Assembly: GCA_012862575.1 (NCBI GenBank)
Contig: BLSF01000005.1
Coordinates: forward strand, 124,001 to 188,000
Direction of reading: 5' to 3'
Source of the DNA: Parietichytrium sp. I65-24A
Lineage: Eukaryota > Sar > Bigyra > Thraustochytrida > Thraustochytriidae
DNA length: 64,000 nucleotides
Position 1 is the first letter of the stretch; each line of letters begins with the position of its first letter. Below, one piece after another: positions 42,143 through 51,899 of the stretch. Position numbers and translations under genes: made by a program. The notes beneath the pieces are model-generated. The model was not told the DNA's origin, ran no database searches, and saw nothing but the letters and a program-made list of their open reading frames with translations.

Positions 42143-42930
42143 GCGCCGCGTACGGGTGGGTGGGAGCACAGGCCGGGTAGTGTGTCCCCGCGGACACTCT
42201 GATCAGTTCGGTTTCAATTTCGTTGTGGGCTGGGTGGGAGGGCGTGGGTGGGCTCGTAGGAAGCTGCTAGGACTGCCAACGGTCGTACGGTTCTTGGCAC
42301 GAGAACCCGGAGGCTGGTCGGTTCCGTCGGGTGCTGGGTCGCGATGGGCCATGTGGCGGAGGAAACGGATCTCTGGAAGCTTAGCGGTTTTGCTGGGTGG
42401 CGGGTAGGAAGTGCGTGTGTACCAACCACCTCTTTTCTAATCATTATTATTATTTCACTCATGAATGAACATGTTGATTTTGATCAATCAAGATTGATGA
42501 TTGATTGATTGATTGAAGATCACTTCTCTTTCGGGAAACGAGAGTCCTTTTTGAAGAGCAAAATTGAAGAACAAACAGGACGCCGAGTGAAGAGCATGCG
42601 GACACAAGTGGCAATCACTCAGCGATCAGTGACAATCACTGTCGGGAAGAGGGAAAGAAAGAAGAGTGAATGAACGAATGATTGACAGTGAGTGATTGGA
42701 ATGAAACCATAGTAGGCAAGCCGCTTTCTTCGATTGCTCTAGAGAGATCGAGAGACCAGACGGCTGTATCAAAAGTATCAGAGTCGCCGCATCGAAAGCG
42801 AAAAGGAACAATTCGCAAGGCTTTCTATATGTGTATTCGTCGCCTCGGTGAACCGGACGGGCTCTCTGCCAGCATCGACTTGGCAAAATAGCGAGGGAAG
42901 CTCCTCCCGCGGTGGGCCAACAGAGACAGA

Positions 42931-42944
42931 CAGACACACACTCA

Positions 42945-42999
<55 letters not shown>
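42931..42999. repeat. (CA)n(GA)n compound microsatellite
   Basis: About ten CA units followed by about 19 GA units, 130 bp upstream of the IQ/Sfi1 gene start. Confidence 0.95.
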
Positions 43000-43000
<1 letters not shown>

Positions 43001-43127
43001 AGGTACGCCCAAAATCGTCGTCACCATCTCGCGGCGGGAGAGCATGGCCATCGCTTCGGGGCTTTGTTGTTGGTAAAAAGAGAGCCTCGGGATTGGACGC
43101 TCGACAGCAGCCGACTGGCGAGGGAAG

Positions 43128-45755
43128 ATGGGCAGAAAGAAACGCAAAGATGCCGAGTGCACGCACTCGCTTCGATCGCCTAGTCAATGCGATCGGCCGA
43201 GGTCATTCGTAGAGGTGCCGGAGGTGGGCCCCCTCGTGCAGGCCGGGGTGCGTGTGAGGCAGAAAGGCGCGGAGCATGCGATTTTAGGGACCACGTTCGA
43301 CTACGAGCAGACACAGGTGTTGGATCTGTATAGATTGGAGCGAAGAGCGCAGCCCTTGAGCTTGAGGTGTTACAGGTGCACTACGGAAGATGCCCTTGGC
43401 CTCAGTCGCGCGTCCGGCAGGGCGCCGGCCAACTTGAACGCGGTGCACTGCGACGAGTGCGCAGCATTGGAGGAAGAAAGGCTCGCTAAACTGAGGGAGG
43501 CGGCGGAGCGCGAGGAGCGTGAAAGGCAGCTTGAAGAGAAACGCATTTCGAAAGAGCGGGCGAAGCGCAAACGGGAAGAATATGCTCAGATGTTTCGCCC
43601 GGCTCATCTTCAGCCACTGGCGAGCCACAAAGGACTCCTCAGAAACCCCGAGCCCGAAGGCGAACCTCCTAGTCGCTTCGACGAAGAGGAGTATACCATG
43701 TATGACCTCGTCAAAGAAGAGGCCTTGTATTTGCCCCCAGCGGCACAGCTGGAATCTCTCCTTCCAATCTCGCTGGGCTCAAAGAAGGAGTTTATTGCTA
43801 CGGTCCGGGCATATGGAAAGCATCGGCGCAAACTAGAAAAGTTACACAAGAGATCAATGGACGAGCTCAGGCGCGCGAGGTTGCGAGAGCAAGAGGAAGC
43901 TCTTGCCGCAGAACGGCAGCGAAGATATGAAGAGATGGTTTCCAGAGGCATGGGCAGGATGAAGAACAGAACTCTTGCCATGGCCTTCTCGACCTGGAGC
44001 GACAACGTCTACGTGGTGAAGCAGCTTCGGGTCTTGGCAGCCGTCAGTACCTCTAGGCTCATGGAGCTGGCATGGAGGTCTTGGCGCAAGTATTTGAAAG
44101 AATGGAGGATCGAAAAGGAGGTTGCTGCAGTTGTTATACAGTCATATGTGAGAAGGCTTCTGGCGCACAAGGTTCTTCTTCGGAAGAGAGAAGAGTTTGT
44201 AGCTGCGGGTCGCATTCAAAAGTTTGCTAGATATGTGCTCTCTCGCAATCTTTGCAGAATTCTACGGAGAAGGCGACAGCGACAAGAGCTCCTCGTGCAA
44301 AAGTCTCTATTTCAACTATCAAATAACCACCTATTGCGAACATTTGTGGCCTGGAAGAAGCACATCCAAATTCTTCGACATGTCCAGGTGCTCGGACGGA
44401 GGTCCGGACACGGGTTGCTCCGGGCATGTCTCAAGTCATGGCGCACCTTCACAGTCATGGCAATTCGCGACAAAAACGACAAGGCTATAGTGGATATACA
44501 AAGGATCGCTCGGTCTTTCTTGGCTCGAAGGATTTACGCCAGGAGGCAAGTAGAGCGCGATGCAGTGATGGTCATCCAATCAATGGTCCGCAGCACTCAA
44601 GCGAGAGCTGTTGTGCGGCGAAAGATGCGGCAACGCAGGGTCGTGCGCCGCAAACTCCAGCGCAGCTTGGGAGAGCAGAAGAAATACCGGTTTACTGCCT
44701 GGAAAGTTCATGTGCGGCAGATCAGGACGGTTCGAACAATGATCGCCGGATCCAGGCGCAAGCATTTGCTATATTTCTTTACTCTCTGGGCTGGAAGAAG
44801 AGACGCTGCGATAGAGTTGCAGAAGATAATGAGAGGATATTTGGCCAGAAAGTTTGTCCTCAAGCGCAGCTACGAGATGTTAACAAATCTAGCTAAGGAC
44901 GGGTGCGAAAATGCATCCGAAAGAGCGCGGTTCGACCGGTTGATGAGTCCTGAATATCAGTCACCACATCTTTCGCGCCTGAGGGTGGATTATTTGCGAG
45001 TGCGCAGGCTTGTGATCATATGTAACAGAAGAGAAATGCTTCGCCAGAAGAAAGAGCAGGAACTTGAAAACGCCCAAGCCAAAAAGGAATACGTGTGGGA
45101 GCTTGCAAAGAAGCAGCGCCGCAAGACCACACGCCGAACGATTCTGCACGCAGGCGGAGAGGACGACCTTGAGAGCCTTCACTCTGACGCGGATGATGAA
45201 GGTAGGGATAAAATTTTGAAAGCTTTCTCGAAACAAGAACTGGACCATCCGGACCAAATCACGCTCCAGATCCACGGAACCGACCAACGTTTCAACATTT
45301 CCTCTCATGGGAAATACCTCATTACCGTTCTTGCTACGGACATAGAAAATGAGATCACTCGCTTGCACGAGTTTTCGGCGGTTTTCAAAGCAACGTTGCG
45401 AGCCGAGCAAGCTGAGTGGGAAGGTGTGCTCCGTGCCTTCCTAGGCCCTGGCCGATCCACACAGTTCATACGAGCTTTTAAGACGTACCATCGAGCAGGA
45501 AAGTCTTTCGACCTACGTCTGCGTTCCCAAGAAGAAGCTGACGAAACCGTGAAGCAGTGGGCAGCCATGGTGAAGCTGAACGAAATCTCGAGGTGGACTT
45601 TAGTTGCTTGGCTCGCTGAATCTGTATTTCTTCGCGAGAAGGCTCGACTCGAGGAGCGTATGTACCTGTGGAATGCTGTGCGGGCTACGCTCGATCGCGA
45701 CCTTCAAATTGATTGCGCCACGTTTGTGCTCAACGCCATCGATCGCGCCGGATAG
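43128..45755 (+). CDS. IQ-motif and Sfi1-like repeat protein
   Basis: 875 residues from an ATG in strong context. The N-terminus has a CxxC pair (CYRC at about 81-84) and another (CDEC at about 108-111) that could hold one zinc, then a charged coiled coil (about 113-155). From about 280 to 580, calmodulin or centrin-binding sites alternate with Sfi1-type Trp repeats. IQ motifs lie near 336-349 (VIQSYVRRLLAHK), 361-377, 455-470 (IQRIARSFLARR), 480-495 and 561-575 (IELQKIMRGYLARK). The Trp units are AFSTWSDNVYVV, AWRSWRKYL, TFVAWKKHIQIL, CLKSWRTF, RFTAWKVHVRQI and FFTLWAGRRD. A basal-body or axonemal centrin/calmodulin binder is inferred. It shares a divergent spacer with CFAP46. I recognise no orthologue. 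Confidence 0.78.
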   Translation: MGRKKRKDAECTHSLRSPSQCDRPRSFVEVPEVGPLVQAGVRVRQKGAEHAILGTTFDYEQTQVLDLYRLERRAQPLSLRCYRCTTEDALGLSRASGRAPANLNAVHCDECAALEEERLAKLREAAEREERERQLEEKRISKERAKRKREEYAQMFRPAHLQPLASHKGLLRNPEPEGEPPSRFDEEEYTMYDLVKEEALYLPPAAQLESLLPISLGSKKEFIATVRAYGKHRRKLEKLHKRSMDELRRARLREQEEALAAERQRRYEEMVSRGMGRMKNRTLAMAFSTWSDNVYVVKQLRVLAAVSTSRLMELAWRSWRKYLKEWRIEKEVAAVVIQSYVRRLLAHKVLLRKREEFVAAGRIQKFARYVLSRNLCRILRRRRQRQELLVQKSLFQLSNNHLLRTFVAWKKHIQILRHVQVLGRRSGHGLLRACLKSWRTFTVMAIRDKNDKAIVDIQRIARSFLARRIYARRQVERDAVMVIQSMVRSTQARAVVRRKMRQRRVVRRKLQRSLGEQKKYRFTAWKVHVRQIRTVRTMIAGSRRKHLLYFFTLWAGRRDAAIELQKIMRGYLARKFVLKRSYEMLTNLAKDGCENASERARFDRLMSPEYQSPHLSRLRVDYLRVRRLVIICNRREMLRQKKEQELENAQAKKEYVWELAKKQRRKTTRRTILHAGGEDDLESLHSDADDEGRDKILKAFSKQELDHPDQITLQIHGTDQRFNISSHGKYLITVLATDIENEITRLHEFSAVFKATLRAEQAEWEGVLRAFLGPGRSTQFIRAFKTYHRAGKSFDLRLRSQEEADETVKQWAAMVKLNEISRWTLVAWLAESVFLREKARLEERMYLWNAVRATLDRDLQIDCATFVLNAIDRAG

Positions 45756-46565
45756 TTTGCAAACTTTTATTGCGATGTGCTTTTAGATGCATCCCTCTGA
45801 ACCCACCTTGTACAGACTTGAACGTTTTATTGTCCCTTTACCTTTCCTCGCAGCCATACCATTCGAGATCCAATTCTTTCCTGCAATGCACCCTTGCCAG
45901 TCCGCGCGCCTGCCTTCACGGACGCACACATCAAATACGAAGCCAAACACGCTGTTGCCGACCCGGGCAACTTGTGCTCGTCCTCCAGACAAGGCACAAG
46001 ACCACTCTGAGCGTTCATCTGCTTTCGCGACACTCGAAGAAAAGATGCTCGATCATCGACCAAGACGACTCGTACAGCTTAACTTTCGCGCTTCCCGCAG
46101 TCTCCGGCAGCCCTTCAAAGTTTCGATCTTGGCGGCCGGCACAAACACAATGAGTTACATCTCGCACATCTCGCATCTGGACATATCTACCTCATGCATC
46201 CTTATGCTCAGGTATGCTCAGATATGCTCAGATAGCTCGGGTTGAGGAGAGAGCTTTAGTAGCTTAGCTGGAGGGAGGTAAGATAGTGAGCAGTTACAAC
46301 GCTGTTAGCTCAGTTGGCTGCGCGGGCGGCTCTGGGGGGCGAGCAAGCGTCGTTTGTGAGAAGGTTTCGACGGCAAAAGCTCCTGTACGGCCAGCGCGCG
46401 AGTTGGGTAAAGGGACGGCATCCTCATCGTGCCTTTCCGGTCTGGTCGGTTGCTCGACTTCACTCGCTGACTGGATCATCTGTTTGGTTGCAGAGGCAGC
46501 CAACTGCGCTCGCGAACGGGACGGATTGAATCGGATCGGGTCGGAGGACACAGGAACTGCGCGCC
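45756..46565. other. Spacer upstream of PIG-Z
   Basis: About 810 bp. It contains a TATGCTCAGA-type 10-mer repeat (46205-46237) and a TTAGCTCAGTTGG word at 46305 that only superficially resembles a tRNA D-arm. No gene is supported. Confidence 0.55.
46205..46237. repeat. Tandem 10-mer TATGCTCAGA x3
   Basis: Three slightly diverged head-to-tail copies upstream of PIG-Z. Confidence 0.8.
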
Positions 46566-48302
46566 ATGGATGTGCCCGTGGCCGTAGTACTGCGCCTGAT
46601 AAATGTGTTCGGGACAGGGTATGCGCATCCAGGTAGGTTGATACGGTGACCGTGTGTGTGTTTTGATTGCTTCATTTGCTGACGGCTGTTGCTGACTGTT
46701 GCTGGCTGCTGCTCGTGAAATCGAAAAGATGAGTTCTTCCAATCATCGGAAGTGATGGCGAAAGAGGTTCTTGGATACGAGACGTTGGTGCCTTGGGAAT
46801 ATTCTTGCGAGCAAGAGGGCAAGCTGTTCAGGAGCGTGGTGTCACCGTGAGTGTAAAGCAGATGGATAGTGAAGATGGAGGCCGAGTTGTTTCGGCACTG
46901 ACCGTTGTATGAGTGGTACGCGACAGGTATTTGTCATCCGGCTTTGCCTTCTGGCTCTTCCAGACGCTGGGATGGGACACTTCGGGCTACGCGGTATTCC
47001 TTGCACCAAGGTTTGTGATTTTCTTCTTGTCGTTGTTTGCTGACTACCTGGTGTGGTCGCTCTTCGGACAGAGAGTTTACTACGTGTTTCGCACATCGTG
47101 GGTCACCATGGTATGGATGAACCGTCCAACTTCAAACGCGCTGGAGGCATACTTTTTGATATTTTGCCTGTTCTTTGCACACCGAAGACATCTCTTAAAG
47201 TTGGGGCTTGCTACAGCATTTGGCGTGTTCAATCGAATCACCTTCCCAGCCTTCGTGTTGCCCGTGATTTATTACGGGCTCGCTACTGAAGACTCTTTTC
47301 AAATTGGGAAGGCTTCCAAACGAGGTAAGTCGCATACTAGTGATTGTGTGTGATTTGCACTGTCCCTCACAGTGGTTTTCATATGTCACAGGCGTGGGTT
47401 TTGGGCGTCTTTTCACACTTGCTCTTGGGCTGGCCAAGCTTGCGATAGGTTTTGCTGCCGGAGTAGCATTCCACGTTGCAGCGGACAGCTGGTATGTGCA
47501 GACACACCCTGCTTGTACCCACTACAATTTGAAGATTCTTGACCACAAAGTGGTGCTGGCTCCGCTCAACAACCTTTTATATAACATGGATGAGTCGAAT
47601 CTTGCTTTACACGGGTTACACCCCCGCTCCACTCATGTGCTGGTGAATATGCAGATCCTATTTAGCCCACTGTGGATATTTACGTTGATGTTCACATCCG
47701 CGCCGGCGCTAGTCGACAGACGTGTTTGGAAGACCTTGCGGATGGTCGGGTTCCTTGGTCTTCTGATCCTATCGCTGGCCCCTCACCAAGAGCCTAGGTT
47801 TCTCATTCCGCTCGTGCTGCCCATCTCCGTGCTCACCTCAGGCGTTATTACCGAAAACGACGGTCTTCGAAACGCGTGGAAACTGTTCAACATTGTTGTT
47901 GGTGCATTCTACTTATTCTTCCATCAAGGTGGGGTAGTGCGCGGTCTGCTCGCGCTGGAAAACGACATTCTTCCGGAGGTGCCAGGGCATCCTTGTGTGG
48001 CAACGTACGAGACCTACATGGCCCCGCGATTTCTCTTGGCAAACATAACATCTCGCGTCGGTGCCGTTGTCGACTTGAACGGGGTGGCTGCGGAACGGGC
48101 TTTGAAACTCTTGTCGGAGAATGAGGGCTGCCCTTCGAAGGAGTGGTATTTGTTTCTGCCTTCTCCTGCCGTTGCTGACTTTGGCGGAGCCGTGGTGAGT
48201 AATGCCACTTTGATTGATACATACTGGCCGCATTTTAGTGGGGAGCGGTTGCCTAGCAGCGTCTGGGAGCTTTCTCTCGAGTTGCACAAGATTAAAGTTT
48301 AA
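46566..48302 (+). CDS. PIGZ: GPI mannosyltransferase IV, PIG-Z/SMP3 type (GT22)
   Basis: Four exons, 46566-46632, 46729-46846, 46927-47324 and 47392-48302, with GT-AG introns of 96, 80 and 67 nt, give 497 residues. This ER membrane enzyme adds the fourth mannose to the GPI-anchor precursor from dolichol-phosphate-mannose. The first splice rebuilds the GT22 luminal signature GYAHPDEFFQSSE with its catalytic-type Asp-Glu. The second joins SVVSP to YLSSGFAFWL and the third joins KASKR to GVGFGRLF. APHQEPRFLIPLVLP is the conserved GT22 motif, and the HQE variant is the PIG-Z/SMP3 form (ALG9, ALG12 and PIG-B have HKE). Multiple hydrophobic helices follow. The ATG has a GCGCCATGG context. Length fits yeast Smp3. 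PIG-B is the main alternative. Confidence 0.9.
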
Positions 48303-48510
48303 ATTTATTTCCTTCCTCCCCGTTCTTCCGACCGACTTTGACGTTGTCTTCCCTCTGAGTCTCCTCCATCTCTATTTCTCTTTCTGAAGAGATTCTTGGG
48401 AAATTAGGAGCTTACACAGAAGAAGATAAATCGCCTTTTCTAAATTTGATCAAAAATTCTACACTTGTTAACACGTTCTAAACACCACGAAATCCCGCGC
48501 TAATTTACTG

Positions 48511-49572
48511 TTAATAGATAACATCTCCACAGCGGTACTTGGAAATCGGGTCAACTGAAGCATACTGTCCGTCACCTTTTTTTCCCAGCCTAGTCGAAGG
48601 GATATTGCGACTGTTCTTGGCGCAGTGGTGGTGGAAGATTTTAATGCTGTTGCAAGGGTTGGCCACGCGATAACTCATCGAGTCTCGCAGTTCGTAAAGC
48701 AATCTATTTTCCGCGCCGAGGCGGTTTTGCGGAAAGTTGAGCTTGAGAATAAATTCCTCATTGAGAGGAGGGGCGAAAAGAAATGCGTCATGACTTCCTC
48801 TGTACCGCAAGCACTCGTTGTGGGGCCGGGATATTGTTCCGCACGGAGACGGGTGCCTGGACAGAGCAAGAATTAGACGCCGCTCCGTTTGATTGTAAAC
48901 CATACGGTTTTTAGGCGAAACTGGCTGCGCACAAGAAAGAGTGGACCCGAACGTGATATCCGAATTAGAGATCATGGCGATTGACCCTCGGCCAAGCACA
49001 GCATTCGCATATGCAAAGAACATGCTGTAGGTGGGTTGGCCTGGCCCGATGCGAACAAGAATGACCTTTTCCATGTGAGGCTCTAGCAGCTGAATTACAG
49101 CCAAAGGGAGGTCGGCTTCTACGAGGACGTGTATCTTCTCGATTAGTTCGTTCTGCACGTTGTTCAGCAACACCTGCCTGATTTCGTTGATGCGGGCCTC
49201 CGAATAGTCGCTATCATAGTAGGATACAATGAGGTGCCGGCCAGTATTGAATTGCCTCTGCAGATCGACAGGATCAAAGCGTGAGAGAGGCTGAAAGCTC
49301 TCTTGCTTGGCAAGCACTGCCTCGAGGTCGAACCACGCCTCGGGGTTTGAAGCAGTTCCCTCCCCGTCCGCTCCGGTCCCTTCGCTCGAAAGATCGCTTA
49401 TTTCCACCTTGACCTGCATATCCTGGCGCGACATGTAGCTCAGCCAAAGCAACATCAGCAGCGTCATGGCCACCGTCCCGATTCGAATAAGCTGTGCTTC
49501 TCTCTGTGACCGTATTCGCCTCTGCGAGTACGACTGCTCCAGCAAAGACTTCTTGCCTTTTCGGTCGTCCAT
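48511..49572 (-). CDS. Type II membrane protein, probable glycosyltransferase-like
   Basis: 353 residues from the ATG at 49572. The frame continues upstream to a TTG at 49869, but that stretch is Gly/Lys/Arg-rich without an ATG. The protein has a short basic cytosolic tail, one transmembrane helix (about 29-46, LIRIGTVAMTLLMLLWLSYM) and a luminal domain, the layout of Golgi enzymes. Motifs are HLIVSYYDSDYSEARINEI, MISNSDITFGSTL (202-212, with a DxD-like acidic pair), LALSRHP, SHDAFLFAPPL and NPCNSIKIFHHHC (305-317). The last four resemble a family of predicted sugar transferases widespread in marine protists, with an SNSD-type motif and a C-terminal NP..I..HxHC block. I recognise the pattern but cannot name the substrate. 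It is convergent with PIG-Z. Confidence 0.6.
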   Translation of the reverse strand: MDDRKGKKSLLEQSYSQRRIRSQREAQLIRIGTVAMTLLMLLWLSYMSRQDMQVKVEISDLSSEGTGADGEGTASNPEAWFDLEAVLAKQESFQPLSRFDPVDLQRQFNTGRHLIVSYYDSDYSEARINEIRQVLLNNVQNELIEKIHVLVEADLPLAVIQLLEPHMEKVILVRIGPGQPTYSMFFAYANAVLGRGSIAMISNSDITFGSTLSCAQPVSPKNRMVYNQTERRLILALSRHPSPCGTISRPHNECLRYRGSHDAFLFAPPLNEEFILKLNFPQNRLGAENRLLYELRDSMSYRVANPCNSIKIFHHHCAKNSRNIPSTRLGKKGDGQYASVDPISKYRCGDVIY

Positions 49573-50632
49573 CTTTCCCGTTTCGCCAGCCCCACACCAC
49601 CTGCGCAACCGACCGAGATCGCCTTTGTCGCCTTTGCCCTTTTCTCCCTTCCCTCCTCCGCGCGCCTTGCGACCACGTACAGACACCGACTCCCAACCGC
49701 GGCTCCTGCAAGACTTGGGCGGTTTGGCGACCAAACCAGACCTGCTGGGTGCCACTGTCGTCGACTGCCGCTTGTGCCCGAGCCACAGCAAGTGACGTCC
49801 AATGATCGCGCCGACTGTGACAACTGTGACAACTGCGACCAGGGGCCACGGAAAGCAGAGAGCTGGCAAGTAAAACTCGAATGGGCAACCAACGATGGAA
49901 CGACGCGTTGCTTGGCTGGCACTTTGGACACTGCGGACACAGGGACTGGGACTACCTACTCCTGTTATCTCCTGTGCCAGCAGACGTTCTTGAATTATCT
50001 TTAGAAAATGACTAGCTTGTAAAAGTGAACCTCAAGAGATGGCTGGCACACTGTTCTGGCACCGAGACCAACGAGATTTGAATTCTGAACTTGTGTTCTG
50101 AAGATTCTGAGGTATTCTGGAGTTCCACGAATCGTTCCAAGTTTGGTATCCATTGGCAACTTATCTGTCCAACTGACTTTGTCTCACTGACAGTCAGTCA
50201 GTCAGTTGTTTGGTAGCCTTGTGGACCGCTATTGCTGGGCTACCAACGGAACTAGCAGTATGAATGGGAAGGTGAAAAGAGTGAAACGTGGCGAAAGATT
50301 TGAAAGATGGTGAAAGATGGTGAAATGAAATGAACTTTGTCGTGTGAATGAATGAAAATGGGTTTCTCAGTGTTTCCAAATTAAGCTGTGCCAAGCCACG
50401 AAGTGCAGCGTAAACAAACCCTATCGGAAGGTGGGATAGAGCGGAATTATGGGAGACGGCGATACATGGGCACTTTTATTTTCGTGTTTATGAGTAATTA
50501 ATTCGAATGTCGAATGTCGAATGTCAATCAATGAATCAATACTTTGCCCGAAAGAAAGTCTCACCGCCAGGGGGGATGTGTGCATAAATCTCTATCTTCG
50601 CTCTCACTAACCCGCTCGAATGGGAAGGCGAT
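49573..50632. other. Spacer between the glycosyltransferase-like gene and ELOVL
   Basis: About 1.06 kb. It holds the promoter of the glycosyltransferase-like gene (with GTGACAACT repeats at 49815-49835), a CAGT repeat (50186-50204), GGTGAAAGAT repeats (50305-50325) and the elongase 3' flank. No gene is seen. Confidence 0.55.
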
Positions 50633-51899
50633 CTAGTTGTTCTTCTTGCTCGCAGAAGCCTTGGTGGAGCGAGCACGCTTGGGCTTGGTGAGCAAAGTGT
50701 AAAGGATTTGCAAGAAGAGAAGGAAGTAGCTTGCGTACATCACGACCCCAGTGTTAAAGGCCACAGGTGACACGGAGCAAGGCACGTGGTCGATATGCTG
50801 ATACTTATAGGTGAGAGCGCAAATCACAATACCTCCAATCATCTGACTAAGCTGCAGAATGGTGATGATCCACGATGGGATGAAGCGTGGCCACATGCCT
50901 ACAGTGCTGAGGAAGTAGTAGCCGTACATGATGGCGTGCACCTGTTCGCAAGAGAAACAAAGCCACAAAACATTGAGTCAGAGCACCGCTTGATATTGGG
51001 AAGGGTAGGCGTTGGGAAAGGGACTTACAGAGTAGTTCATGCAGATAAAGTAGATTCCGGCGCTGTTTTGCGCGCTGTAGCTTGCCCAGCCTAGAACAAA
51101 GCAAAGGTCAGAGATTTCCATTCGCACCAATTGAAGTGAGGTCTTCGAAAGACGGGCCACACCATTGTAACTTACAGTACAACAACACTGTCACGTGATG
51201 ATACCAGTGCAAGAAGATGAGAGGCTTTTTGCGCAAGACGATGAAGACAGTGTCGACGAGCTCAGGGATTTTAGAGATGATGAAGAGCCATGCCCACAGC
51301 CCGACTTCGCTCGCTCCGAAGGTGGAGCAGACCGGGTCGCAAATGCTGTGGTAGAGTCCCTTATAGTGAATGGTGGCCAACAGGTGCGGTACGGTCCGGG
51401 CGACACCAACCCAGCTGAACAGGGAGAGCGACATATTCCACAGAGCGAGTGGCCACTTGAGACCCAGCGGAGGCAAGCAAGACATGAACATGCGGCCACC
51501 AAAGATTACGACAAGATAAAGAGTCACCAGAATGATTGGGATCTGGAAATACTCGCGCATGTACGCAGACAACGGACTGCCGTCAAAAATGCCTTCATGC
51601 TTCTTGGAAAAGTAGAGCGGGTCTAACTCCGGCACCATCTGCCAAGTGCTCTGAAAGAGACACTTGTCGCCCTTGGTCTTGAACACATGATGCGTCGCAT
51701 TGACCTGTTCGATCGTCCCTTCCCAGGCCGCATCGTACGCGGTAAACATGTCTTTCCACCAATCACCGCTTGGCTTCCACGAGTTGGGCTTGGCCGCGTC
51801 CGGGTTGTCAAACACAAAGCGCAACTTCTCTAGTTGCGCCAAGGCTTGCGGCGCATACAGCGCGTACACCTCCTGCACCTTGCTCTTGATTTCGTCCAT
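50633..51899 (-). CDS. ELO-family fatty acid elongase, ELOVL6-like
   Basis: Three exons, 51176-51899, 51029-51090 and 50633-50941, joined over 85- and 87-nt GT-AG introns, give 364 residues. ELO proteins are ER 3-ketoacyl-CoA synthases that condense malonyl-CoA with acyl-CoA, the first step of chain elongation. The His box HWYHH (231-235, in PLIFLHWYHHVTVLLYCW) has the form found in saturated and monounsaturated-chain elongases such as ELOVL6 rather than the HVYHH of PUFA elongases. KIPELVDTVFIVLRKK and MNYSVHAIMYGYYFL are also conserved. The N-terminus has about 60 extra residues. The tail ends KKNN, a KKxx ER-retrieval signal. Both splices restore family homology (LLYCWASYSAQ, MNYSVHAIMY). 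Confidence 0.94.

Larger units (their letters stand above)
42064..43127. other. Divergent promoter region, CFAP46 and IQ/Sfi1 gene
   Basis: About 1.06 kb between the two divergent ciliary-type genes. It contains a GTGT/GTAT tract (42086-42142), TTGATTGA repeats (42490-42515), TTGACAGTGAGTGATT at 42681 and a CA/GA compound microsatellite (42931-42999). No gene is seen. Confidence 0.6.

Noticed and set aside
46300-46375. tRNA-like TTAGCTCAGTTGG
   Set aside because: No matching acceptor stem, anticodon arm or canonical GGTTCGANTCC box at the right distance.
49573-49869. In-frame N-terminal extension of the glycosyltransferase-like protein, including a hydrophobic segment
   Set aside because: No ATG in the extension; Gly/Lys/Arg low complexity; the ATG at 49572 gives a standard type II topology.
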